From: Atlantibacter hermannii
GTDB lineage: Bacteria > Pseudomonadota > Gammaproteobacteria > Enterobacterales > Enterobacteriaceae
Assembly (NCBI RefSeq): GCF_009907385.1
Contig: NZ_JAAATR010000017.1
Coordinates: forward strand, 1 to 64,000
DNA: 64,000 bases
Reading direction: 5' to 3'
Positions 49,876 to 57,576 of the stretch are shown here, piece after piece (position 1 is the stretch's first letter; each line of letters begins with the position of its first letter). The notes beneath the pieces were generated by a model. That model searched no databases, was not told where the DNA came from, and saw only the letters and a program-made list of their open reading frames with translations. The translations under genes were made by a program, and so were the position numbers.

Positions 49876-50157
49876 TTAACCGACGGCCTTCGGCAGAATT
49901 TTTTCCACCTCAATGTGCGGGCGCGGAATAACGTGTACGGAGACCAGCTCGCCCACTTTACCCGCTGCGGCGGAGCCCGCGTCGGTGGCGGCTTTCACTG
50001 CGCCCACGTCGCCACGAACCATGACAGTCACCAGGCCAGAACCAATTTTTTCATAACCTACCAGGGTTACGTTGGCAGATTTCACCATGGTGTCTGCGGC
50101 TTCAATTGCAGAAACCAGGCCTTTCGTTTCAACCATTCCTAATGCTTCTTGTTGCAT
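49876..50157 (-). CDS. BMC-H shell protein, PduA/PduJ-like
   Basis: A 93-aa single-BMC hexamer protein: [40 protein letters not shown] and [17 protein letters not shown]. It should form the main facets of the shell. The ATG at 50157 is chosen because CGAGGT lies before it; the open frame upstream is not conserved. First gene of the second half of the minus-strand set, after a 286-base gap. Confidence 0.95.
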   Translation of the reverse strand: MQQEALGMVETKGLVSAIEAADTMVKSANVTLVGYEKIGSGLVTVMVRGDVGAVKAATDAGSAAAGKVGELVSVHVIPRPHIEVEKILPKAVG

Positions 50158-50443
50158 AACAACCTCGATATTTCCGATAGAAAGAAAACGTGCACAGAGG
50201 AATAGCAATCCACGGATTTACCCATGTGCGTTAATTATTGACTCATCATCATGCTAAGGTGATTCAGACAAAATGTTTTGCGCGCCAGCGGGACTATCTT
50301 GTTTTTGCTTCAGCTGAATCGACAATAAAATCCACCTGATATCGGCATTAAAAGACCTGCTTTTGATTTACCTTGCGCAAAATATTCCTGAGCCGAATAG
50401 CAATAACAATTACCGTTAAAGCGATCGCATTTTTACTCATTCG
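50158..50443 (-). promoter_or_regulatory. Gap before the BMC-H gene, likely internal promoter region
   Basis: The gap is 286 bases in an otherwise tight operon. It has no supported gene and no clear terminator, and is AT-rich toward the BMC-H gene. A second promoter driving shell, aldehyde dehydrogenase and glycyl radical enzyme genes is likely, but I cannot fix -35/-10 elements. Confidence 0.4.
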
Positions 50444-51640
50444 TTACGCCGTACCGGCGATCGCGACGGCATCCATTGCAATCATTTTTTCTTCATTGGT
50501 AGGCATGACGGCAATCTTCGTGGCGCCCGCTTTAGAAATCACGCCGCTGCGCCCGCCGAACAGCTGCTGGTTGCGCTCTTCATCCAGAGCAAGCCCCAGC
50601 GCCTGCAGACGTTGCACGGTGAGTTCGCGGATCAGCGCCGAGTTTTCGCCAATGCCGCCGGTGAAGATCAGCGCGTCGAAGCGTTTAAGCGAAGTCACGT
50701 GACCGCCAATATGCCGTGCGAGGCGATGCACCATGACGTCGATGGCTAACGCAGCCCGTTCATGCCCCTCATTCCGCGCCTGCTGAAGCGTGCGGCAGTC
50801 GCTGGATAAACCGGAAATCCCCATCAGGCCGGACTGGTTATTGACCATTTTGTACAACGCGTCGAGCGTTTGGCCGGTGCATTTCGCCAGGTATGCGGCG
50901 GCGCCGAAATCAAGATCCCCGCAGCGCGTGCCCATCACCAGCCCTTCGAGCGGGGTCATACCCATTGAGGTGTCGACGCTCGCGCCGTTTTGCACCGCGC
51001 ACAGCGATGAACCGTTGCCCAGGTGAGCAATCACGATGCCGTGATCTGCGGGGTCGAGATCCAGTGACTGGATCGCCTCGGCGGCGATGTAGCGATGAGA
51101 CGTTCCGTGAAAGCCGTAACGCCGCACCTGATAATCCTGCTGATATTCCAGCGGGATCGCATAGGTATACGCTGCCGGAGACAGGGTCTGATGGAATGCG
51201 GTATCAAATACCGCAATCTGGGGCAGCGTAGGCAGCAGCGCGCGCGCCGCTTCGATACCGATCAGGTTGGCAGGGTTATGCAGCGGGGCCAGCGCCGACA
51301 GCGCGCGGATTTTTTCAATCACCTCGTCGGTAACCCGTACCGAACGTTTAAACTCGCTGCCGCCGTGTGCCACGCGGTGCCCAATGGCGCTGATGGCGGA
51401 CAGCAGTTGTTGTTCATCGAGCTTTGCGAAGAGCACTTTAAGCGCGTGCTGATGGCTGGCCTCGTCCAGCGCGACGGTGGATTTATGACCATCACGGTCT
51501 TTGAACGTCATGACGGCATGATCAATACCCAGCCGCTCCGCCAGGCCCGACAGCAACGGCTGGTCGGCATCCTGAGGGATGACGGAGAATTTCATTGATG
51601 AGGAACCACAGTTAATCACTAATACACAAGCTAAGGACAT
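50444..51640 (-). CDS. Acetate/propionate kinase
   Basis: A 398-aa ASKHA kinase. VLVINCGSSSMKFSV begins the ATP-binding fold, GHRVAHGG and VFDTAFHQTL are acyl-phosphate site motifs, and HLGNGSSLCAV and FTGGIGENSALIRE complete the active site. It would make ATP from propionyl phosphate produced by PduL. Length matches AckA/TdcD/PduW. It is 30 bases after the GlcG-like gene. Confidence 0.94.
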   Translation of the reverse strand: MSLACVLVINCGSSSMKFSVIPQDADQPLLSGLAERLGIDHAVMTFKDRDGHKSTVALDEASHQHALKVLFAKLDEQQLLSAISAIGHRVAHGGSEFKRSVRVTDEVIEKIRALSALAPLHNPANLIGIEAARALLPTLPQIAVFDTAFHQTLSPAAYTYAIPLEYQQDYQVRRYGFHGTSHRYIAAEAIQSLDLDPADHGIVIAHLGNGSSLCAVQNGASVDTSMGMTPLEGLVMGTRCGDLDFGAAAYLAKCTGQTLDALYKMVNNQSGLMGISGLSSDCRTLQQARNEGHERAALAIDVMVHRLARHIGGHVTSLKRFDALIFTGGIGENSALIRELTVQRLQALGLALDEERNQQLFGGRSGVISKAGATKIAVMPTNEEKMIAMDAVAIAGTA

Positions 51641-51670
51641 GATGACCCCTGAAATGGACTGCTATGAAAA

Positions 51671-52168
51671 TTAACGGGTTGTTGCAAGGGGATAACGCTG
51701 GGCGCTAAACCGCGCCAGCGCCTGGCGGGCGATAAGCATATCTTCCTCAACGCTGCCGCCGCTGATGCCGATGCCGCCGAGCAAACGCCCGCCCGACCAG
51801 CAGGGAAAACCGCCGCCGAAGCAGCAGATCTCTTTTTCTTTCTCAAGGCCGTACAAATCACCGCCCGGCTGCACGAGGGCCGCCAGTTCATGGGTCGCCA
51901 TTTTGAGCGCCACTGCGGTCCAGGCCTTTTGCGGTGCCAGGGTATGGCTGACCAGCAGAGCGTTATCCATGCTGCAGAAGAACCGCTGCTGGCCGCAGGC
52001 ATCCACCAGACTAAAAACGATCGGGACATCGCAGGCCAGCGCCGCTTCCCGGGCCAGCCTCGCCAGCAGTTCGCTGTCTTCCAGGCTCAGCGACATTCGG
52101 CGTTCCGGCAGTTGCGTGGCAATCGCCTCATTAATCCAGTTATCGAGTGAAGCCTCTTTCGCAGACAT
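51671..52168 (-). CDS. GlcG/PduO C-terminal-domain-like protein (DUF336)
   Basis: A 165-aa single-domain protein, LSLEDSELLARLAREAALAC near the start and GRLLGGIGISGGSVEEDMLIARQAL near the end, the GlcG/HbpS fold that is also the C-terminal heme-binding half of PduO. The adenosyltransferase half of PduO is absent, as expected for a B12-independent pathway. Role uncertain: heme or flavin binding has been proposed for relatives. Confidence 0.82.
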   Translation of the reverse strand: MSAKEASLDNWINEAIATQLPERRMSLSLEDSELLARLAREAALACDVPIVFSLVDACGQQRFFCSMDNALLVSHTLAPQKAWTAVALKMATHELAALVQPGGDLYGLEKEKEICCFGGGFPCWSGGRLLGGIGISGGSVEEDMLIARQALARFSAQRYPLATTR

Positions 52169-52190
52169 AACTATTCCTCAGCACGCGCTG

Positions 52191-52463
52191 CTATTTGCCG
52201 TTAAGTTCGAGCGAGTCGACGATGCCCACCACGGCGGCGTCAATCACCGAGTGATCTTTGCTGTTGCTCATACGCGCCGAACTGCCGGTGGTGACGATGA
52301 CAATCTCGCCATTGCCCGCGCCGACGGTATCGACCGCCACCTGGGCATGGCCGGTCGGCTGATAGTTTTCATCCAGCCGCGCCACCATCAGCAGCTTCGA
52401 GCCATTCAGCGAGGCGTGTTTGGTGGTGGAAACCAGTGCGCCAGTGACTTTTGCGAGATACAT
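52191..52463 (-). CDS. BMC-P vertex protein (EutN/CcmL/PduN-like)
   Basis: A 90-aa pentamer protein that caps shell vertices. MYLAKVTGALVSTTKHASLN and AVDTVGAGNGEIVIVTTGSSAR are the family signatures, followed by VIDAAVVGIVDSLEL. It is the only BMC-P in the window. It starts 11 bases after the PduM-like gene. Confidence 0.95.
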   Translation of the reverse strand: MYLAKVTGALVSTTKHASLNGSKLLMVARLDENYQPTGHAQVAVDTVGAGNGEIVIVTTGSSARMSNSKDHSVIDAAVVGIVDSLELNGK

Positions 52464-52474
52464 ATTTCCTCCGG

Positions 52475-53191
52475 CTATCCGTGGATAACGGTGAGATTGC
52501 GCCGCTGGATTTCATCTCTGGCGGCGGGGGTAATCAGCGTATTGCCCGCTATGCGCAACGCTTCGCCAGAAGCCAGCAGACGGATATCGCGCAGCGTGAT
52601 TAAGCGTTTTTTACCGGCTACCGGCAGGGCGGCAGCGGGTACGGTTTGGCTTATCGGCACCGGGCTGACAGGGGCCGCGCGTTTGCCGGAGAGCGCAATG
52701 CCATAGCTCTCCAGCACCTGCGCATACCCTTCCAGACGGGCCAGCAGCGGCAGCGGCAGCGCGCTGTCAACGCACTGCGGATGCAGCGTGGCAATGATCT
52801 GTTTACGGTGCTGCAACGCCTGAAATACCGCTTCGCAAGCCAGATTATCGCGAATGCCCAGCGCAATTTTACTCATGCTGTTAACAGAGAGGGCGGGCAG
52901 ATAGAGCGCCTCATAGTGAGGCGGCGATCGGTCAAATCCGGCGCGGGATCCGCGCTGGCGCAGTGCATCCACGCAGGCGGATTTCAGCGTCGACTGGCTG
53001 GCGCTGTGAGAAAAACTGACCCACAGCTGATAACCCGCCTGCTCAAGCGCCGCGAGGCAGCTCAGTGTTTCCGGCAGCGAGGAGATATCCTCACCGGTCA
53101 CCACCACGCGGACATTTTTCTGCGCGACGGATTGCGCCAGCAATTCGGCGATAACCCGGTCCAGCAGTTGCGATAAGGTCTGGCTGTCCAT
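52475..53191 (-). CDS. Flavoprotein-like/PduM-like BMC protein
   Basis: A 238-aa protein. Residues 1-25 (DSQTLSQLLDRVIAELLAQS) form an amphipathic helix like an encapsulation peptide. The middle contains ALSVNSMSKIALGIRDNLAC, which resembles the flavoprotein (HFCD) family signature. The last 45 residues (LITLRDIRLLASGEAL..., ITPAARDEIQRRNL) resemble the C-terminus of PduM. The ATG at 53191 is used because AGGGG is 7 bases upstream. Function unknown; PduM is needed for proper Pdu shell assembly. Confidence 0.7.
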   Translation of the reverse strand: MDSQTLSQLLDRVIAELLAQSVAQKNVRVVVTGEDISSLPETLSCLAALEQAGYQLWVSFSHSASQSTLKSACVDALRQRGSRAGFDRSPPHYEALYLPALSVNSMSKIALGIRDNLACEAVFQALQHRKQIIATLHPQCVDSALPLPLLARLEGYAQVLESYGIALSGKRAAPVSPVPISQTVPAAALPVAGKKRLITLRDIRLLASGEALRIAGNTLITPAARDEIQRRNLTVIHG

Positions 53192-53195
53192 TGAT

Positions 53196-54020
53196 TTACC
53201 CCTGGCCCGCATTCATGGCGATGCCTAACGGCGTGACGAGCAGCGGCTCCACCGAAGGAATCACGTTTCTGCCGGTTTGTTTGCTGAACACAGCTGCAAA
53301 CTGGCTGAAGCTGCTTGCGCCGCCAACCAGATAAATATTTCTCACCCGCTGGGTAGCGAGCCACCCCGACACCAGGCTCGCCATCTTCTGGGCCACCGGC
53401 AGTACCAGGGTAAAGACCTGCGCTTCCTGCGCCGGGTCTTTTTTCATCGCTTCCGCCTCGGTATAGGGCAACCCCAGCGCGCCAGCAATCACCAGCGTCA
53501 TATGGCTGCCGCCGGTAGGCTCGTCGGCGCTAAATGTCACTTTGCCGCTTTTCAGAATGCTCATGCCGGTAGTGCCGCCGCCTACATCCACCACCGCGCC
53601 GTTTTTGATATTCAGCGCGCTGGCGGCGGCGACCGGTTCGTCGAGCACGCGGGTAACCGTAAAACCCGCCGACTCCACGACGTTGACGATCACTTTTGTG
53701 TTGCCTTCAGAGATCCCCGGCGGGATTGCAGTGGCCGCGCGATCCAGCGTGCGGCCCAGTTTCTGTTCAAGAATGTGTTTAAGACGCGTGACCACCCGGC
53801 TGGCGGTCAGGTAATCCACCACCACGCCGTCTTTCACCACGCTGGAGGGATACGTGACCCCTGCCACCGGCTGGTTATCTTCATCCACCACCACGATGGC
53901 GATATTGGCGGTACCGAGATCCACCCCCACCTTCAACGCGCCGGTGCAGGGCCGACATTCGCCGCTGTCAATCAGCGCGGCCAGTTCGTGCAAACGGCGG
54001 TTTTCGGGGCTGTCAGCCAT
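53196..54020 (-). CDS. EutJ-like actin/Hsp70-fold ATPase
   Basis: A 274-aa ASKHA-fold protein. Phosphate-binding loops are VGVDLGTANIAIVVVDEDN near residue 30 and GAVVDVGGGTTGMSILK near 141; the adenosine motif is IYLVGGASSFSQFAAVF. It matches EutJ, thought to act as a chaperone for BMC cargo. Paired cysteines ECRPC precede the core. The ATG at 54020 overlaps the end of pduL by 8 bases, so the two are translationally coupled. Confidence 0.9.
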   Translation of the reverse strand: MADSPENRRLHELAALIDSGECRPCTGALKVGVDLGTANIAIVVVDEDNQPVAGVTYPSSVVKDGVVVDYLTASRVVTRLKHILEQKLGRTLDRAATAIPPGISEGNTKVIVNVVESAGFTVTRVLDEPVAAASALNIKNGAVVDVGGGTTGMSILKSGKVTFSADEPTGGSHMTLVIAGALGLPYTEAEAMKKDPAQEAQVFTLVLPVAQKMASLVSGWLATQRVRNIYLVGGASSFSQFAAVFSKQTGRNVIPSVEPLLVTPLGIAMNAGQG

Positions 54021-54705
54021 GGCGAACATCCTGTTTAAGGCCGCGAACGGTGTCGCCGTTACGTAGGCCGAAACCGTTGGCTTCTTCCACATCGATATGC
54101 AGTTCCAGCACCGCATCCGCCGTGACGCGCACCACCACATGACTGAGCACACCGCCGCGCGGGCCATTGGTTTGCACGTCGATTTCCATCCCATCGCGCA
54201 GGCCATGCAGTTCGGCTTCTTCAGGCGAGATATGGATATGGCGCCAGGCGACAATCATGCCGTTGTGTTTCACCACCCGCCCTTTCGGGCCGATAATTTC
54301 AATGCCCGGCGAATCCAGCAAATCCCCCGACATGCGCACCGGCGCTTTAGCGCCCAGCGCAAAGCCATCGGCCACGGAGATTTCCACCTGCGTGGTATTA
54401 CGCAGCGGCCCTAACACGCGTACTTTGCTGAGCTCGCCTTTCGGCCCGCGCAGCGTCACCATCTCTTCGGCGGCATACTGGCCGGGCTGTTTTACCGCTT
54501 TGAAACGGGTAAGCGTGGAGCCGTAGCCAAACAGAATGTCCATATCTTCACGGCACAGATGCACATGGCGGTTGGACACGCCTACCGGGATATCCAGCGC
54601 AACGGGGCTGGCGGCAGGCGCGGGGGCTGTCGGGCTCTTCCTGGCGGCGAGTTCCTGCAGGATTTGTTGGGTGATCCACTCGGCTTGTTGTTCGGTGTAA
54701 TTCAT
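54013..54705 (-). CDS. PduL-type phosphate propanoyltransferase
   Basis: A 230-aa zinc enzyme converting propionyl-CoA and phosphate to propionyl phosphate and CoA. Residues 1-22 (NYTEQQAEWITQQILQELAA) are a typical encapsulation helix. Zinc-binding histidines are in GVSNRHVHLC and AWRHIHISPEEAELHGL, with a further LELHIDVEEANGFG. It completes the CoA-recycling step of the microcompartment. It overlaps the EutJ-like gene. Confidence 0.94.
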   Translation of the reverse strand: MNYTEQQAEWITQQILQELAARKSPTAPAPAASPVALDIPVGVSNRHVHLCREDMDILFGYGSTLTRFKAVKQPGQYAAEEMVTLRGPKGELSKVRVLGPLRNTTQVEISVADGFALGAKAPVRMSGDLLDSPGIEIIGPKGRVVKHNGMIVAWRHIHISPEEAELHGLRDGMEIDVQTNGPRGGVLSHVVVRVTADAVLELHIDVEEANGFGLRNGDTVRGLKQDVRHG

Positions 54706-54825
54706 AACGGCTACGACCTGATTAATGGGTTATCTCATGGGTACTGGACGTCTGATGATTAGGATAGGGAGTCACGACGCCCGGTTTTTGCTTATCAGCA
54801 GGACTTTTTTGACCGCTTCGCGAAG

Positions 54826-54845
54826 GCTGGACAAAGTTGTCCAGC
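54826..54845 (-). repeat. Palindrome at the alcohol dehydrogenase stop codon
   Basis: GCTGGACAA-AG-TTGTCCAGC, perfect 9-bp arms, directly after the dehydrogenase stop on the minus strand in the 139-base gap before pduL. The loop is too tight for a normal terminator and no T run follows at once; an mRNA hairpin or protein site is possible. Confidence 0.55.
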
Positions 54846-55963
54846 TAACCGGTAATCTGGTCGATTAACCCTTCGACATCATGTACCGTCGCCTGCCGTG
54901 GGTTGGAGGCCGTGCAGCCGTCAGCCAGCGCCGAGTTCACCAGTGCACTGCGCAGCCCGGCGATTTTCGCGCGGTCGGTGCCCAGTTCGCTGAGCGTGGC
55001 GGGGATGCCGAAATGACGGTTGATCTGACGGATGGCCTGCGTCATCAGCGCGATGGCCTGCTCCGGTATGGCATGGTCAATGCCCATAATTTGCGCGCAG
55101 CGGTGATAGCGATCGCGGGTTTCGGCACTGGCCTGTTTGCTGTTGAAATCGATGACAATCGGCAGCAGCATGGCGTTAATTTTGCCATGAGGAATATGCA
55201 GCATCCCGCCGATGGCATGAGCCATGCCGTGTACCAACCCCAGCCCGGCGGAGTTAAACGCCATGCCCGCCATGCAAGAGGCATTGTGCATGTGAGTGCG
55301 CGCCGCAATGTCTTTTTCGTCGTTGAACACCTGCGGCAGATAGCGCCAGGTCAATGCAATGGCTTTTTCCGCCAGCGCATCGCTAAAGTCGTTTGCGCCA
55401 GTGGAAACAAAGGCTTCAATGGCATGCGTCAGCACATCCATGCCTGTATCTACCGCGACATGGCGCGGCACGGTTAACACCAGATGAGGATCGAGAATGG
55501 CGATGTCCGGCACCAGTTGCCCGGAGATCAGCGGATATTTGCGACCATTTTGCGGATCGGAGACGATCGCGTAGGACGTAACTTCAGAGCCGGACCCGCT
55601 GGTGGTGGGAATCGCAATGAGATCAATATGATGATCTCCGTAATACTCTTCCAGTGTGACTTTAATTCCTTTCGCGGCGTCCAACGATGAGCCGCCGCCG
55701 AGAGCGATAATGACGTCGGGCTTAAAGGCTTTAAACCGCGCCGCGCCGGAAGTCAAAATGCCAATATCCGGATCCGGCGCCACCTCGCCGAAAATGCATA
55801 CCGATGCCTGAGGCATGTGGTTGATTAAATAACGCGTTTTGCCTGATGACACCATAAAGTCATCGGTGACGATACCGACGCGTTTATCATTAAACTGGCA
55901 GAGAGAGGTCATGGCCTCTTCACCAAAATAAATTTGTGGGCACGAAAAATAATAGCGGGCCAT
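54845..55963 (-). CDS. Iron-containing alcohol dehydrogenase (PduQ-like)
   Basis: A 372-aa group III alcohol dehydrogenase. Cofactor-site motif ALGGGSSLDAAKGIK and metal-binding histidines in HAIEAFVS, GLVHGMAHAIGGMLHIPHGKINA are present. It would reduce propionaldehyde to 1-propanol and regenerate NAD for the aldehyde dehydrogenase inside the shell. The ATG at 55963 (MARYYFSCP) follows AAGGTAG. It is the first gene of the minus-strand BMC set. No clear N-terminal encapsulation helix is seen. Confidence 0.92.
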   Translation of the reverse strand: MARYYFSCPQIYFGEEAMTSLCQFNDKRVGIVTDDFMVSSGKTRYLINHMPQASVCIFGEVAPDPDIGILTSGAARFKAFKPDVIIALGGGSSLDAAKGIKVTLEEYYGDHHIDLIAIPTTSGSGSEVTSYAIVSDPQNGRKYPLISGQLVPDIAILDPHLVLTVPRHVAVDTGMDVLTHAIEAFVSTGANDFSDALAEKAIALTWRYLPQVFNDEKDIAARTHMHNASCMAGMAFNSAGLGLVHGMAHAIGGMLHIPHGKINAMLLPIVIDFNSKQASAETRDRYHRCAQIMGIDHAIPEQAIALMTQAIRQINRHFGIPATLSELGTDRAKIAGLRSALVNSALADGCTASNPRQATVHDVEGLIDQITG

Positions 55964-56260
55964 GTTTACTACCTTAATCACGGTAAGCGACAAAATATGA
56001 TGTCGTTAACCTAACATGACGATATTTTTAACGGGCTGAGGATGTTTGTGCAGGTGAAGGATTATTTTGCGGAGTTCTTTTACCCGCAACAAAAAAGTCC
56101 TTTTCTGGAGAAGGTCGGGGTCATAAAGACGAGAAAAATGAAATCAATGCATTGAAAGAAATGCTAATTTTATCGCCTCTCATGCATCTGCGCCTTACTC
56201 CCGACGTATTCTGAATCCCTTTAAAAACGCTGTTCTGCATCTTTAATTTTTGCTGGCAAG
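55964..56260 (-). promoter_or_regulatory. Upstream region of the minus-strand BMC operon
   Basis: About 300 bases with no supported gene, AT-rich, which should hold the operon promoter and sites for the AraC-type response regulator. CAAAAAAGTCC at 56090-56100 is repeated in inverted orientation at 54801-54811. I cannot identify a promoter with confidence. Confidence 0.4.
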
Positions 56261-56269
56261 GCTATATTA

Positions 56270-56345
56270 ACGGCCAGGAAGACGTCTACATAAAGACGCA
56301 ACTGGCCTCGTTTAACCCCGCCGCTATAGCGGGGTATTTTTTACA
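56270..56345 (+). ncRNA. Candidate small RNA, plus strand
   Basis: A short unit: possible -10 TATATT (56263-56268), then GGCCAG...CTGGCC (56272-56277 with 56302-56307) enclosing ACGTC...GACG. A single-stranded TCGTTTAA follows, then a strong terminator CCCCGC-CGCTATA-GCGGGG with TATTTTTT (56316-56342). There is no protein gene directly upstream on this strand. The layout is that of an Hfq-type sRNA of about 70 nt, but I do not recognise it. Confidence 0.45.
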
Positions 56346-56346
56346 A

Positions 56347-56378
56347 AAAAAAGTGCAACCTTTCGATTGCACTTAAAA
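56347..56378 (-). terminator. Terminator of the afu/uhp-like operon
   Basis: Minus-strand AAGTGCAATC-GAAA-GGTTGCACTTTTTTTTG, about 140 bases after the last gene of the operon. Confidence 0.8.
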
Positions 56379-56517
56379 AAACCAACATTATTAATACAAG
56401 TTAATGACGCATCGGGTAATAAGATGACGCGCTTACTTTAACCGCTTTAACCTCATCCTGCTGCTTTAATGACTGCCGCCGCTCAGTTTTAGGAATTAAT
56501 AAATCCTGTCATCCGCA

Positions 56518-57561
56518 TCAGTTATTTTCCGCCAGGGCGAACATACCGTAAGGATGGATCTCCAGATAATAGTGCTCACCCACATCCGGCTGTAAACGCG
56601 TGGCGTTAACCTGCAACAGGATCTTCTGGCCGTGCCATTCGACGATCACCTCATACTGCGGCCCCATATAGGCAACATGACGAATAACGCAGCGCTGGCT
56701 GTCCTCGCCGTGCGTGCCAAGGGTGATAGCCTCCGGACGCACGCCTACGGTGCCCTCGCCCATCGGCGCAATGTTTTCCGGGCGCGGCAGACGGTAGCCG
56801 TAAATATCGACATACTCTGCGCCAAACTGCGCCGGGAACAGGTTGGCATCGCCCATAAAGCTCGCCATAAAGCGCGAAGCCGGCTGACGATACAGCGCCT
56901 GCGGCGAACCAATCTGCATGATGTGGCCTTTATTCATCACCAGTACCGTATCCGATACCGCGAACGCTTCGCTCTGGTCGTGGGTCACGTACAGCGAGGT
57001 GATGTTGAACTGCTTTTGCAGTTCGCGGATTTTATCGCGCATGCTGCGACGCAGGTTGGCGTCGAGGTTACTCAGCGGCTCATCGAACAGCAGCACTTTA
57101 GGCTTGAGGATCAGGGCGCGGGCCAGCGCCACGCGCTGCTGCTGACCACCGGAGATCTGATCCACATAGCGATCGTCAAACCCGTCGAGATCGACCATTG
57201 CCAGCGCCTCTTTCACCCGCTGTTTGATCTCGGCGCGCCCCACGCCGAGCATCTTCAGGCCATAGCCGACGTTCTCTCCCAACGACATGTGTGGAAACAG
57301 CGCATAGGACTGGAACACCATACAAATATCGCGCTGCTGAATGGAACGATGGGTCACATCCTCGCCGTCGATAAAGATCTGCCCTTCGCTGGGCTTTTCC
57401 AGCCCGGCCACCAGGCGCAGCACCGTGGTTTTACCGCAGCCAGACGGCCCCAGCAGAGTGACCATCTCGCCGCGCGGGATCGCCAGATTGATGTTGTCGA
57501 TCACGGTGTTATTGCCAAACCGTTTGGTGACATTACGTAATTCAACAAAATGATGCGTCAT
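56518..57561 (-). CDS. afuC: Sugar-phosphate ABC transporter ATPase AfuC
   Basis: A 347-aa ABC ATPase. Walker [11 protein letters not shown], signature [15 protein letters not shown] and Walker [11 protein letters not shown] are in order, with a C-terminal TOBE-like regulatory domain (about 240-347). Named first as a ferric iron importer component, the AfuABC system is now known to import hexose phosphates. It follows afuB by 15 bases on the minus strand. Confidence 0.9.
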   Translation of the reverse strand: MTHHFVELRNVTKRFGNNTVIDNINLAIPRGEMVTLLGPSGCGKTTVLRLVAGLEKPSEGQIFIDGEDVTHRSIQQRDICMVFQSYALFPHMSLGENVGYGLKMLGVGRAEIKQRVKEALAMVDLDGFDDRYVDQISGGQQQRVALARALILKPKVLLFDEPLSNLDANLRRSMRDKIRELQKQFNITSLYVTHDQSEAFAVSDTVLVMNKGHIMQIGSPQALYRQPASRFMASFMGDANLFPAQFGAEYVDIYGYRLPRPENIAPMGEGTVGVRPEAITLGTHGEDSQRCVIRHVAYMGPQYEVIVEWHGQKILLQVNATRLQPDVGEHYYLEIHPYGMFALAENN

Positions 57562-57576
57562 GGTTAAGCTCCGTGA

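Noticed and set aside
55964-56260. Cobalamin riboswitch before the BMC operon
   Set aside because: None of the conserved B12-box elements is visible, in agreement with a B12-independent pathway.
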